Made by a program: the position numbers and the translations under genes
Notes under the pieces: generated by a model
What the model saw: the letters and a program-made list of their open reading frames with translations, nothing else
Told to the model about the DNA's origin: nothing
The model's database searches: none
In this document: positions 16,529-25,576 of the stretch, one piece after another
How the letters are laid out: the number at the start of each line of letters is the position of its first letter
Position numbering within the stretch: the stretch's first letter is position 1
Assembly (NCBI RefSeq): GCF_023823685.1
Contig: NZ_JAMXBF010000011.1
Location: 124,001 to 188,000 of the forward strand
Direction of reading: 5' to 3'
Length of the DNA: 64,000 bases
Source of the DNA: Pseudomonas subflava
GTDB lineage: Bacteria > Pseudomonadota > Gammaproteobacteria > Pseudomonadales > Pseudomonadaceae

Positions 16529-17269
16529 TCAGGGGCGGGTCCGCTGTAGACGGATGGCCGCGTCGAAGCGTTCCACCACTTGCACCGGCACGCCCAGGGA
16601 GAACATCAGGTGCATGGGCTCGCGTGGGTGCTCGCCGACCGTGAACAGGCGCATCGGCGCGGCATCTGCAGCTGCCTGCTGGGCACGTGCCACGCTCAGT
16701 TCGACCAGGTAGCCGTCGATACGACCGAGCGCGAGCATCTGCTGGAGTTGCTCGTCCCAGCGCACCTCCAGGCGCGTCCCCTTGTCGCTGTCGAGAACGG
16801 ACTTCAGCGCTTCGCCGTAGTGGAAGCCGCGGATCAGGCCGAGCCGGCGTGGCCGGCCGTCACTGCGCGGCTCGTCCAGCCAGGCCGCCAGCGACACCTC
16901 TTCGAGGTCGGTCGTTGCACTGCTCTGCGCGCGAACCACCAGCACCATCCGCTCCTGCCGATAGGCCTGGCTGAAGCGGGCATAGGTTTCGCGCTCGGCG
17001 CTGCGGCTGGCGCCGTAGAGCATATCCAGTTGCCCGTTCCTGAGCAGTTGCAGGGCCCGGGCCCACGGCACTTCGACGAACTCCAGGCGGCAACCGGCGC
17101 CATCGGCGAGTTGCCGAACGCGCTGGTATTCACTGCCGGTGAGCCGGCCGTCCTGTTGGTGGATCAGGGGATACCATTCCTCCCAGCCGACCCTGAGCTG
17201 ACAGGGCTCCGATGCGACGGTGGCGCCGCCGCATAGCGACGAGAGGGCGAGGAAGAGGGCTGGCTTCAT
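16529..17269 (-). CDS. periplasmic substrate-binding protein, SBP family 3-like
   Basis: Protein of 246 residues with a signal peptide (about 1-19) and a bacterial solute-binding domain type 3. The domain begins with the strand LRVGWEEWYPL and includes the typical GQLDMLYGASRSAERETYARFSQAY ligand-loop region. No permease or ATPase genes are adjacent, as is common for such stand-alone proteins in Pseudomonas. The ligand is unknown. It lies 16 bases from the LEA-type lipoprotein, so the two may share a transcript. Confidence 0.82.
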   Translation of the reverse strand: MKPALFLALSSLCGGATVASEPCQLRVGWEEWYPLIHQQDGRLTGSEYQRVRQLADGAGCRLEFVEVPWARALQLLRNGQLDMLYGASRSAERETYARFSQAYRQERMVLVVRAQSSATTDLEEVSLAAWLDEPRSDGRPRRLGLIRGFHYGEALKSVLDSDKGTRLEVRWDEQLQQMLALGRIDGYLVELSVARAQQAAADAAPMRLFTVGEHPREPMHLMFSLGVPVQVVERFDAAIRLQRTRP

Positions 17270-17341
17270 GACGGATATCGCGATGACCTGGCTGGCAGTC
17301 TAGAAGCGCCAGGGGCCGCCGCCGCGTCGAGCGACGGAGGG

Positions 17342-19405
17342 TCAGAGGGTCGCGGGGTTGCCGGCGTTGCTCAGACGGCGGGCCTGCTTGAGGTAGAGGG
17401 TCAGCTCGCGGGCCGGCAGCGGCTTGCTGTACAGGTAGCCCTGACCCTCGTTGCAGCCCTGGGCGATGATGTAGGCCTCCTGCTCGGCGGTCTCCACGCC
17501 CTCGGCGATCACCTGCATGCCCAGGCTCTTGCCGAGCTGGATGATGGCGCGAACGATGGTGGCGTCGTCCTCGTCGTCGAGCAGGTCCTGCACGAAGCTC
17601 TTGTCGATCTTCATCTTGTCCAGCGGCAGGCTTTTCAGGTAGCTGAGCGAGGAATAGCCGGTGCCGAAGTCGTCGATGGCGATCATCGCGCCGGCGCGGC
17701 GCAGGCTGAGCAGGTGCTGGGCGGCGGTGCTGATGTCTTCCATCAGGCCGGTCTCGGTGACTTCCAGCTCGAGGCTGCGCGGCGGCAGGCGATAGACCTG
17801 CAGCAGGTTGCTGACCATGCGCGGCAGCTCGGCGTGGTGCAGTTGCACCGTGGACAGGTTGACCGCCATGCGCAGTTCGCTGAAGCCCTGATCGTGCCAT
17901 TCGCGCAGCTGGCGGCAGGCCTGGTCCAGCACCCATTCGCCGATGGCGATGATGGTGCCGTTCTGCTCGGCCAGCGGAATGAACAGGTCCGGGGCGACGA
18001 AGCCGTGTTGCGGATGCTGCCAGCGCAGCAGGGCCTCGACGCCCACCACGCGGTGGTCGCGGTAGTCGACCTGCGGCTGGAACACCAGGTGCATTTCGTT
18101 GCGGTTGAGCGCCTCGCGCAGTTCCTTCTCCAGCTCGCGCCGGCGACGCATCTCGCTGTCGACGCTGGCGATGTAGAACTGGTAGCGGTTGCGCGAACGG
18201 CTCTTGGCCAGGGTCATGGTCTGTTCGGCTTTCTGCAGCAGCTTCTCGGTGCTGTCGCCGTCTTCCGGGAACAGGGTGATGCCGATGGTGGCGCGCAGGC
18301 GGACTTCCTGCTGCTCGAGGGCGAAGGGGGTATCCAGGTTGTCGAGGATGCTCTGCGCCAGCTCGGCGGCCTCGTAGGGCTGCTCGATGTCGGCCTGGAC
18401 CAGGGCGAACTGGTCACCGCCGAGGCGGGCCAGGGCGCCGAGGCGGCCGCTGTGGCTGCGCAGGCGGTCGGAGAGGGCCAGCAGCAACTGGTCGCCGGTC
18501 TGGTAGCTGAACTGTTCGTTGATGCCCTTGAAGTCGTCGAGGCCGACGCACAGCACGGCTACGCGGCGCTGCAGGCGGCCGGCATCGTCGAGGATCTGGT
18601 CGAGCTGCTGCTGCAGCTGCTGGCGGTTGGGCAGGCCGGTGAGGAAGTCGTACTGCGACATGCGCAACAGGCTGTTCTCCGCCTCGCGGCGCAGGTGGGT
18701 GTTGCGCTCGATGGAGGCGAGCAGCTGGTTGGCCGTGTTGATCCACAGCCCCAGTTCGTTCTTCTCGTTGCCGCGCAGCATCGGCAGCTTGTGCTCGCTG
18801 GGGCGGTCCGGGTTGATGTGGCTGAGGTGCTCGATGATCTTCGACAGCGGCTTGGTCAGCAGCCAGTGGTAGACCATGTACAGCACCAGGGCCATGGCCA
18901 GCGCGCGCAGCACGCCGGACACGAAGATGATCACCGAGGTGGTGATGAAGTTCTCGCCGTAGCTGGCGGTGTCCAGGGTGATGGTCAGGTCACCGTAGTA
19001 CTCGCTGTACGGCCCCTTGCCGACCAGCTGGGTGGTGAAGGTCTGTTCCTTGCCGAGGATGGGGTCGGTGATCCAGCGGCTGGAGGAAGGCGTCAGCTCG
19101 CGGGAGCGCTCGGCGAGCATGGGCTCGTTGGGATGGCCGATGGCGGCGTAGCGCACCGCTTCGTGCTGGAACAGGCCCTCGATGACCTGCATGCCCATCT
19201 CGCGGTCGAGGCTGTAGACGGCCTGGGTGGAGGGGTCGCGGAACATGCCGAGAATGCGCTGGGCATCGCTGGCCACTGCCTGGCGGGTCTTGTAGATGTC
19301 GAAGACGATCTGCCCGCAGCTCAGCACCACGCCGACCACAAGCGCCGACATCAGGACAACACGCAGCAGTTTCAGCGACAGGCTGTTTTTCAGTTCCAGC
19401 TTCAA
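17342..19405 (-). CDS. bifA: cyclic-di-GMP phosphodiesterase BifA (GGDQF-EAL)
   Basis: Inner-membrane regulator of 687 residues that hydrolyses c-di-GMP. Two membrane helices (about 12-32 and 155-178) bracket a periplasmic sensor region. Then come a GGDEF-like domain with a degenerate GGDQF site (LARLGGDQFALV) and an intact EAL domain (EALLRWQHPQ, DDFGTGYSSLSYLK). The degenerate GGDEF is the known hallmark of BifA in P. aeruginosa, where bifA lies beside sodB as here. A TTG start (19405) with an AGGAA ribosome site just upstream was chosen; it gives the family N-terminus MKLELKNSLSL. Upstream ATGs add non-homologous residues. Confidence 0.9.
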   Translation of the reverse strand: MKLELKNSLSLKLLRVVLMSALVVGVVLSCGQIVFDIYKTRQAVASDAQRILGMFRDPSTQAVYSLDREMGMQVIEGLFQHEAVRYAAIGHPNEPMLAERSRELTPSSSRWITDPILGKEQTFTTQLVGKGPYSEYYGDLTITLDTASYGENFITTSVIIFVSGVLRALAMALVLYMVYHWLLTKPLSKIIEHLSHINPDRPSEHKLPMLRGNEKNELGLWINTANQLLASIERNTHLRREAENSLLRMSQYDFLTGLPNRQQLQQQLDQILDDAGRLQRRVAVLCVGLDDFKGINEQFSYQTGDQLLLALSDRLRSHSGRLGALARLGGDQFALVQADIEQPYEAAELAQSILDNLDTPFALEQQEVRLRATIGITLFPEDGDSTEKLLQKAEQTMTLAKSRSRNRYQFYIASVDSEMRRRRELEKELREALNRNEMHLVFQPQVDYRDHRVVGVEALLRWQHPQHGFVAPDLFIPLAEQNGTIIAIGEWVLDQACRQLREWHDQGFSELRMAVNLSTVQLHHAELPRMVSNLLQVYRLPPRSLELEVTETGLMEDISTAAQHLLSLRRAGAMIAIDDFGTGYSSLSYLKSLPLDKMKIDKSFVQDLLDDEDDATIVRAIIQLGKSLGMQVIAEGVETAEQEAYIIAQGCNEGQGYLYSKPLPARELTLYLKQARRLSNAGNPATL

Positions 19406-19562
19406 ATGCGTATTCCTTGTTCGCCGCCGGAGGCTCGGGACCGATGTGAGTATTGGCAAATGCACGTGAGCCGTCAAAGGGCCATTACGTCCATATCCCA
19501 TCTTTTTCGGATCGTCGCTCGGGTTCCTTTAGCCCGTCGGTCCGGTCGGCCCATCCGGCCAT

Positions 19563-19593
19563 GAAAAAGCCCGGCGCTGGGCCGGGCTTTTTC
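19563..19593. terminator. bidirectional terminator between sodB and bifA
   Basis: The stem AAAAAGCCCGGC / GCCGGGCTTTTT with a short loop has a T-run on both strands. It terminates sodB transcription (minus strand). Confidence 0.9.
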
Positions 19594-19609
19594 ATGCGGG
19601 TCGGGCGAT

Positions 19610-20191
19610 TCAGGCGGCGAAGTTCTTCGCCACGAAGTCCCAGTTGACCAGGTTCCAGAACGCCTCGACGTACTTCGGACGCAGGTTGCGGTAGTCGATG
19701 TAGTAAGCGTGTTCCCAGACGTCGCAGGTCAGCAGCGGGGTGTCGCCGCTGGTCATCGGGTTGCCGGCGCCGATGGTGCTGGCCAGGGCCAGGGAACCGT
19801 CGGCCTTCTTCACCAGCCAGCCCCAGCCGGAACCGAAGGTGCCGATGGAGACCTTGCTGAACTCTTCCTTGAACTTGTCGAAGGAACCGAAGGTGGCGTT
19901 GATGGCATCGGCCAAGGCGCCGGTCGGCTGGCCACCGCCATTCGGCGACAGGCAGTTCCAGTAGAAGGTGTGGTTCCAGATCTGCGCGGCGTTGTTGAAC
20001 ACGCCACCGGAGGACGACAGGATGATCTCTTCCAGGCTCTTGCCTTCGAACTCGGTGCCCGGGATCAGGTTGTTCAGGTTAACGACGTAGGCGTTGTGGT
20101 GCTTGCCGTGATGGTATTCCAGGGTCTCGGCGGACAGGTGCGGCTCGAGGGCGTTCTTCTCGTACGGCAGCGGCGGCAATTCGAAAGCCAT
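19610..20191 (-). CDS. sodB: superoxide dismutase [Fe]
   Basis: Fe superoxide dismutase of 193 residues, the usual SodB length. It dismutates superoxide to hydrogen peroxide and oxygen in the cytoplasm. Metal ligands are visible: H27 (YHHGKHH region), H74 (WNHTFYW), and D and H in the motif [13 protein letters not shown]. The [11 protein letters not shown] segment is the iron-type signature. It ends in a bidirectional terminator beyond which bifA lies. In P. aeruginosa sodB is positively linked to iron through PrrF regulation; no Fur box was resolved here. Confidence 0.97.
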   Translation of the reverse strand: MAFELPPLPYEKNALEPHLSAETLEYHHGKHHNAYVVNLNNLIPGTEFEGKSLEEIILSSSGGVFNNAAQIWNHTFYWNCLSPNGGGQPTGALADAINATFGSFDKFKEEFSKVSIGTFGSGWGWLVKKADGSLALASTIGAGNPMTSGDTPLLTCDVWEHAYYIDYRNLRPKYVEAFWNLVNWDFVAKNFAA

Positions 20192-20451
20192 GGTCTATCT
20201 CCTTCATCGGGTCGGGATAAGTGCGATTCGCACGTGGCCGTTCACGGGGCGGCCGGAAAATCGGGCGGCGACGAGTTTTACTCTATTAATGTGCCGCGAG
20301 GCCGGGATCATAGCACTCGACCCAGGCCATATCCACGCAGCAACTGTGTGGAAAAGCCGATGCCAGGCGGCTTTGCTCATGTTGGCTCGGACAGGCAGCG
20401 GGCCTGGAAGTGCGACCCGCGTGCGCTGTTTCCAGCACCGTGACGACAGCG

Positions 20452-21294
20452 CTAGACCCACCTCATCGCCACCACTCCGGCCACGATCACGGCGCAGGCG
20501 AGCAGGCGTGGCAGCGGCATGGGCTCCTTGAGGAATAGCCAGCCGATCAGCAGGGCGAACAGCACGCTGGTCTCGCGCAGCGCCGATACCAAGGCGACTG
20601 GCGCCTGGGTGGCGGCCCAGATCACCAGGCTGTACGCCAGCATCGACATGGCGCCGCCGCCCAGGCCGCCGCGCCAGTGCGGCCCGAGTTGCAGGAAGAT
20701 GCGCGGACCGCGGCGCAGGGCGATGACCACGCTCGCCACCAAGCCGTTGACCACGAACAGCCACAGCGCATAGCCGACGGCATCGCCGTTGCTGCGCGCG
20801 CCGAGGGCGTCGGCCAGGGTGTAGCCGGCGATGCACACCGCCGTCGCTAGGGCATTGAACAGCAACGGGCCGTTGAGCCGGGTGCCGGGGTGGCCGCCAC
20901 GCCAAGCCATCAGCAAGATGCCGGCGACCAGCACCAGCAGCCCCGCCCATTGCCCGGGCGGCAGCAGGTCGCCGGCAGGCACGGCCAGCAACGCGACCAG
21001 CAGCGGCGAGCTGCCGCGGGCGATGGGATAGACCTGGGACAAGTCGCCGTGCTGGTAGGCGCGGGAGAGGAAGATGTTGTAGCCGATGTGCAGCAGCGCG
21101 GAGAGGCCGATGAAGGGCCAGGCGGCGGCCAGCGGCACGGCGAAGAAGGGCAGGGCCAGCAGGGCGAGGCTGCCGGCGCCGATCTGGATCAGCGAGGCGG
21201 TGAGGTAGCGGTCCAGGCCGATCTTCAGCAGGGCGTTCCAGCCCGCGTGCAGTGCGGCGGCGGCCATCACCACGGTGAACACCGTCGTATCCAA
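20452..21294 (-). CDS. EamA/DMT family transporter
   Basis: Membrane protein of 280 residues with ten predicted helices in two EamA repeats (second begins near residue 135). The first has the WNALLK signature near residue 18, and the second ends in SVLFALLIGWLFLKEPM. TTG at 21294 was chosen because a GGAGG ribosome site precedes it; a downstream ATG is possible. DMT proteins export or import metabolites and amino acids. It is last in an apparent minus-strand series ACT protein, LysE-type exporter, EamA transporter. The substrate is unknown. Confidence 0.85.
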   Translation of the reverse strand: MDTTVFTVVMAAAALHAGWNALLKIGLDRYLTASLIQIGAGSLALLALPFFAVPLAAAWPFIGLSALLHIGYNIFLSRAYQHGDLSQVYPIARGSSPLLVALLAVPAGDLLPPGQWAGLLVLVAGILLMAWRGGHPGTRLNGPLLFNALATAVCIAGYTLADALGARSNGDAVGYALWLFVVNGLVASVVIALRRGPRIFLQLGPHWRGGLGGGAMSMLAYSLVIWAATQAPVALVSALRETSVLFALLIGWLFLKEPMPLPRLLACAVIVAGVVAMRWV

Positions 21295-21350
21295 GACGCC
21301 CTCCGCGATCCGATTAGAGCGCCGCAGCATACGCCGCGGCGCGTTCGCGG

Positions 21351-21959
21351 TCATGCGCCGGGTGCGCGCAGCACCAGTTGCGCGGCCACCCCGAACATCA
21401 TCGCCGCCACCGCCAGATCGAGCACGCGCCAGGTGGCCGGGCGCGCCAGCCAGGGTGCGAGCCACGCGGCGCCCAGGGCCAGGGTGAAGAACCAGATCAG
21501 CGACGCGCTGGCCGCGCCCAGCGCGTAGGCGCCGGGAACCGGCTGCTGGGCGCCGAGGGAGCCGATCAGCAGCACGGTGTCCAGGTACACGTGCGGGTTG
21601 AGCAGGGTCACCGCCAGTGCCGCCAGCAGCACCGCACGGCGCGAACGCGGGCCGCAGTCGCGCTGCTGCAACGCCTGCGGATGGAAGGCCCGGCGCAGCG
21701 CCTGCACGCCCAGCCAGAGCAGGAACGCGGCGCCGCCCCAGCGCGCCACGGCGAGCAGCATCGGGCTCTGCGCCAGCAGCGTGGCCAGGCCGAACACGCC
21801 GGCGGCGACCAGGATGGCGTCGCAGAGCACACACAGCGCGGCCACCGGCAGGTGGTGCTCGCGGCGCAGGCTCTGGGCCAGGACGAAGGCGTTCTGTGCG
21901 CCGATGGCGACGATCAGCCCTGCCGCCACCAGCATGCCGTTGAGGTAGCTCTGCCACAT
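21351..21959 (-). CDS. LysE/ArgO family amino-acid exporter
   Basis: Membrane protein of 202 residues with six helices, typical of LysE/ArgO exporters of arginine or lysine. Signature: VAIGAQNAFVLAQSLRREHH near the N-terminus and NPHVYLDTVLLIG in the middle. It starts 1 base after the stop of the ACT protein gene, so both are co-transcribed. The divergent regulator at 22457 is of the ArgP/IciA type, which activates argO in E. coli; this matches the known neighbourhood in P. aeruginosa. ArgO versus LysE substrate choice cannot be read from the sequence. Confidence 0.9.
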   Translation of the reverse strand: MWQSYLNGMLVAAGLIVAIGAQNAFVLAQSLRREHHLPVAALCVLCDAILVAAGVFGLATLLAQSPMLLAVARWGGAAFLLWLGVQALRRAFHPQALQQRDCGPRSRRAVLLAALAVTLLNPHVYLDTVLLIGSLGAQQPVPGAYALGAASASLIWFFTLALGAAWLAPWLARPATWRVLDLAVAAMMFGVAAQLVLRAPGA

Positions 21960-21960
21960 C

Positions 21961-22362
21961 TCAGCGATTCTCCGCGCCCAGCCGCTGCAGGGCCGCCAGC
22001 GCACGTTCGGCATCGGCCTCGGCGACGAACAGGTGGTCGTGGTGGTAGCCGGCGATCACGTTGCAACTGATGCCCTCGTCTGCCAACGCGCGGGCGAACG
22101 TGGCGGTGAGGCCGACGGCGGCCAGCGAGGAATGCACCTCCAGGGTGATCCAGGCGGCCAGGTAGTCGTAGGCCAGGCCCAGGCGTTCGGCCTCCTCGCG
22201 GGCGAGGATCAGGGTGGTGCCCTCGGTTTCGCGGAAGCTGCCGAGAGCGGCGGCCATCTGCACCACGCTGGGCTGGGCCACGCTGCAGAACACGAAGCGG
22301 CCCGGGCTGAGGCGCGGAGAGAGGCTGGCGAGCAGGGTGCTCAGGTCGGTTTCGCCGGTCAT
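21961..22362 (-). CDS. ACT domain-containing protein
   Basis: Protein of 133 residues made of an ACT-like amino-acid-binding region, with the TLEVHSSLAAVGLTATFARALADEGI motif in the second half. Similar ACT proteins lie upstream of LysE-type exporters in Pseudomonas and probably sense amino acids. The transcript runs through the exporter gene, 1 base apart. The function is inferred from domain and neighbours. Confidence 0.8.
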   Translation of the reverse strand: MTGETDLSTLLASLSPRLSPGRFVFCSVAQPSVVQMAAALGSFRETEGTTLILAREEAERLGLAYDYLAAWITLEVHSSLAAVGLTATFARALADEGISCNVIAGYHHDHLFVAEADAERALAALQRLGAENR

Positions 22363-22414
22363 GGCGGAGTCCTTGGGCGGTTGCGATGCTGGTCAGTCTG
22401 GGCGCTTCGCCTGT

Positions 22415-22458
22415 ATAAGAAAAACCAATCATGCTGATCGCTCATTAGGGATTCTTAT
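22415..22458. promoter_or_regulatory. putative ArgP-type operator overlapping the regulator start
   Basis: An inverted repeat with arms ATAAGAA (22415-22421) and TTCTTAT (22452-22458) flanks the region just before and over the ArgP-like gene's ATG. It lies between the regulator and the divergent ACT/exporter genes, where such a regulator would bind. Binding is inferred. Confidence 0.45.
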
Positions 22459-23344
22459 GTTCGACTACAAGCTGCTGGCGGCCCTGGCCGCGGTGGTGGA
22501 GCAGGGCGGCTTCGAGCGCGCCGCGCAACTGCTGGGGTTGTCGCAGTCGGCGGTATCGCAGCGCATCAAGCTGCTCGAGGCGCGGGTCGGCCAGCCGGTG
22601 CTGCTGCGCGCGGCGCCGCCGGCCCCAACCGAGATCGGCCGCCGCCTGCTCAACCATGTGCAGCAGGTGCGCCTGCTGGAGCGTGACCTGCAGGGCCAGG
22701 TGCCCGCGCTGGCCGAGGACCAGCCGGCCGAGCGCCTGCGCATCGCCCTCAACGCCGACAGCCTGGCGACCTGGTGGGCGCCGCTGGTGGGTGACTTCGT
22801 CGCCGAGCACCGCCTGCTGCTCGATCATGTGGTGGATGACCAGGACGTCGGCCTCAAGCGCATGCGCGCCGGCGAGGTGGCCGGCTGCGTGTGCGCCGCG
22901 GAGCGCCCGGTGGCGGGCGCCCGTGCATTGCCGCTGGGGGCAATGCGCTACCGGGCGCTGGCCAGCCCGGCATTCGTCACCCGCCACTTCGCCGATGGCG
23001 TGGACGGCGCGACTCTGGCGCGGGTGCCGTCGATCGTGTTCGGCGCCGACGACCAGCTGCAGCACCGCTTCCTCGCCGGGCTCGGCGTCGGTGGCGGCTT
23101 CGCCCATCACCTGTGCCCGTCGTCCGAAGGGTTCGTGCGACTGACCTGCGCAGGCCTCGGCTGGGGCATGGTGCCGGAGCTGCAGGTGCGTGAGCAGCTG
23201 GCCCGCGGCGAGCTGGTCGAGCTGCTGCCGGATCGTCCGCTGGACGTGCCGTTGTACTGGCATCACTGGCGCAACGGCGGCGAGCTGCTGGCCAGCCTCA
23301 CTCGCCATCTGGAGCGCCGGGTCGGCGATTGGCTGGTGACCTGA
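22457..23344 (+). CDS. ArgP/IciA-type LysR regulator
   Basis: LysR-family regulator of 295 residues, ArgP (IciA)-like. HTH at about residues 3-61: FERAAQLLGLSQSAVSQRIKLLE matches that subgroup. The C-terminal effector domain ends with a VPLYWHHWR-type stretch typical of ArgP. It is divergent from an ACT protein and a LysE-type exporter; E. coli ArgP activates argO in response to arginine and lysine. In P. aeruginosa the homolog is annotated iciA in the same neighbourhood. Confidence 0.9.
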   Translation: MFDYKLLAALAAVVEQGGFERAAQLLGLSQSAVSQRIKLLEARVGQPVLLRAAPPAPTEIGRRLLNHVQQVRLLERDLQGQVPALAEDQPAERLRIALNADSLATWWAPLVGDFVAEHRLLLDHVVDDQDVGLKRMRAGEVAGCVCAAERPVAGARALPLGAMRYRALASPAFVTRHFADGVDGATLARVPSIVFGADDQLQHRFLAGLGVGGGFAHHLCPSSEGFVRLTCAGLGWGMVPELQVREQLARGELVELLPDRPLDVPLYWHHWRNGGELLASLTRHLERRVGDWLVT

Positions 23345-23443
23345 TCCCGGGCTGCAAGGTCGTTGTTCTGGCCGCACGGGCAACACCCGGGCGTGGGGTC
23401 CGGCTGCTAGAGTCGGGGCATAACAAGAAGCGGGGGGCGTGCA

Positions 23444-24442
23444 ATGAAGATTCTGGTAACCGGGGCGAGCGGTTTCATCGGTGGGCGCTTCGCCCGTTTC
23501 GCCCTCGAGCAGGGGCTTGGCGTGCGGGTCAACGGCCGGCGGCCGGAAGCGGTGGCGCACCTGACCAAGCGTGGCGCGGAGTTCGTCCAGGGCGACCTGA
23601 GCGACCCGGACCTGGCGCACCGGCTGTGCCGCGACGTGGAGATGGTGGTGCACTGCGCCGGCGCGGTCGGCACCTGGGGCACCCGCGAGCACTTCCACCG
23701 CGGCAACGTGCTGCTGACCCAGAACATCATCGAAGGCTGCCTGGGCCAGAAGGTCCGGCGCCTGGTGCACCTGTCCTCGCCGTCCGTGTATTTCGACGGC
23801 AAGGCCCACGTCGGGCTGAAGGAAGAACAGGTGCCGCGCAGCTTCGTCGACCACTACGGCGCCACCAAGTACCTGGCCGAGCAGAAGGTGTTCGAGGCCC
23901 AGGAGTTCGGCCTGGAGGTGATCGCCCTGCGTCCGCGTTTCGTCACCGGGGCCGGCGACACCAGCATCTTCCCGCGGCTGATCGAGATGCACCGCAAGGG
24001 TCGCCTGATGGTGATCGGCGACGGCCTCAACAAGGTCGACTTCACCAGCATGCAGAACCTCAACGACGCGCTGTTCAGCAGCCTGCTGGCCGCGGGCCCT
24101 GCGCTGGGCAAGGTGTACAACATCAGCAATGGCGCGCCGGTGCCGCTGTGGGACGTGGTCAACTTCGTGCTGCGCCAGTTCGATTTGCCGCCGGTGACCA
24201 GGCACATGCCGTTCGGCCTGGCCTACGCGGCGGCCACGGTCAATGAGACGCTGTGCAACCTGCTGCCGGGGCGGCCTGAGCCCGCGCTGTTCCGCCTCGG
24301 CGTGGCGGTGATGGGGCGCGACTTCTCGCTGGATATCAGCCGCGCCCGCCAGTATCTCGACTACGAGCCCCAGGTGCCGATCTGGACCGCCCTGGAGGAA
24401 TTCTGCACCTGGTGGAAGGTGCAGGGGCGCCACGCCCGCTAG
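23444..24442 (+). CDS. NAD(P)-dependent epimerase/dehydratase family protein
   Basis: Extended short-chain dehydrogenase of 332 residues. The Rossmann glycine motif is TGASGFIGGRF (about residues 6-16), and the catalytic pair lies in YGATKYLAEQ (about residues 139-148). The family includes sugar epimerases and 3-beta-hydroxysteroid dehydrogenase-like enzymes. The C-terminal substrate domain does not allow a substrate call. It follows the ArgP-type regulator by 99 bases and has its own AAGAAGCGGGGGG-rich leader. Confidence 0.85.
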   Translation: MKILVTGASGFIGGRFARFALEQGLGVRVNGRRPEAVAHLTKRGAEFVQGDLSDPDLAHRLCRDVEMVVHCAGAVGTWGTREHFHRGNVLLTQNIIEGCLGQKVRRLVHLSSPSVYFDGKAHVGLKEEQVPRSFVDHYGATKYLAEQKVFEAQEFGLEVIALRPRFVTGAGDTSIFPRLIEMHRKGRLMVIGDGLNKVDFTSMQNLNDALFSSLLAAGPALGKVYNISNGAPVPLWDVVNFVLRQFDLPPVTRHMPFGLAYAAATVNETLCNLLPGRPEPALFRLGVAVMGRDFSLDISRARQYLDYEPQVPIWTALEEFCTWWKVQGRHAR

Positions 24443-24506
24443 CGCCGCGCGCAGGCGAGCGGACGACCCCTGATCCGCCCGTCCGGCCCGGGCACGGCGG
24501 CCGGCC

Positions 24507-24512
24507 TATACT
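24507..24512 (+). promoter_or_regulatory. candidate -10 box for the leucine dehydrogenase gene
   Basis: TATACT lies 30 bases before the ATG in a GC-rich leader, flanked by GGCCGGCC and GGCCGG arms. No clear -35 is visible, so this is a weak call. Confidence 0.3.
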
Positions 24513-24541
24513 GGCCGGTAAAGCCAGCGAGGACATCCGCC

Positions 24542-25573
24542 ATGTTCACCATGATGGAAAGCGCCAGGCTCGAAGCGCTGCATCTTGCCCACGACCCTGC
24601 CACCGGCCTGAAGGCCGTCATCGCCATCCACGACAGCCGGTTCGGTCCGGCCCTGGGCGGCTGCCGCTACCTGCCCTATCCCGACGACGACAGCGCCATT
24701 CGCGACGCCATCCGCCTGGCCCGGGGCATGAGCTACAAGGCCGCGCTGGCGGGGCTCGAGCAGGGCGGCGGCAAGGCGGTGATCATCCGTCCGCCGCACG
24801 TCGACAATCGCGGCGCGCTGTTCGAAGCCTTCGGCCGCATGATCGAGTCGCTGGACGGCCGCTACATCACCGCTGTGGACAGCGGCACCTCCAGCGCCGA
24901 CATGGATTGCGTGGCCCAGCACACCCGCCACGTCACCAGTACCACTGCCGCCGGCGATCCCTCGCCGCACACCGCCATGGGCGTCTTCGCCGGCATTCGC
25001 GCCACGGCGCGGGCGCACCTCGGCGGCGATGATCTGGAGGGTCTGCGCGTCGCCGTGCAGGGGCTGGGCCACGTCGGTTTCGCCCTGGCCGAGCAACTGG
25101 CGGCGGCCGGCGCGGTGTTGTTCGTCAGCGACCTCGATCCCGGCCGCGTGCAACTGGCGGTGGAGCAGCTCGGCGCCCACCCGGTCGGCGGCGACGCGCT
25201 GTTTTCCACGCCCTGCGACATCTTCGCCCCCTGCGGCCTCGGCGGCGTGCTGAATGCCGACACGGTGGGCAGGCTGCATTGCGCGGCCGTCGCCGGCGCG
25301 GCCAACAATCCGCTGACCAGCCTCGAAGTCGCCGATGAGCTGGAGCGGCGCGGCATCCTCTATGCGCCGGACTACGTGATCAACTCCGGCGGGCTGATCT
25401 ACGTCGCGCTCAAGCATCGTGGCGAGGAGCTGCCGGCGATCACCGCCCACCTGGCGAATATCGGCCGGCGGCTGACCGAGATCTACGGCCATGCCCAGGC
25501 CGAGAAATGCTCCCCGGCCCGGGTCGCCGATGCGCTGGCCGAGCGTCTGCTGTACGGCCCGGCCTCGCGCTAG
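24542..25573 (+). CDS. ldh: leucine dehydrogenase (Glu/Leu/Phe/Val dehydrogenase family)
   Basis: Branched-chain amino-acid dehydrogenase of 343 residues that interconverts leucine and 4-methyl-2-oxopentanoate with NAD. The catalytic lysine K78 lies in GLEQGGGKAVI and K66 in GMSYKAALAG, and the Rossmann motif (GLGHVG, about 176) is in the C-terminal half. The residue pattern TTAAGDPSPHTAMGVF fits leucine dehydrogenase rather than glutamate dehydrogenase. The P. aeruginosa ldh (PA3418) is also near yebG. Length and motifs match the family; the amino-acid preference is inferred. Confidence 0.9.
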   Translation: MFTMMESARLEALHLAHDPATGLKAVIAIHDSRFGPALGGCRYLPYPDDDSAIRDAIRLARGMSYKAALAGLEQGGGKAVIIRPPHVDNRGALFEAFGRMIESLDGRYITAVDSGTSSADMDCVAQHTRHVTSTTAAGDPSPHTAMGVFAGIRATARAHLGGDDLEGLRVAVQGLGHVGFALAEQLAAAGAVLFVSDLDPGRVQLAVEQLGAHPVGGDALFSTPCDIFAPCGLGGVLNADTVGRLHCAAVAGAANNPLTSLEVADELERRGILYAPDYVINSGGLIYVALKHRGEELPAITAHLANIGRRLTEIYGHAQAEKCSPARVADALAERLLYGPASR

Positions 25574-25576
25574 GTC

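Noticed and set aside
17714..19564. A 616-codon plus-strand open frame across bifA
   Set aside because: It is the mirror of bifA and has no domain or signal; the bifA motifs are on the minus strand.
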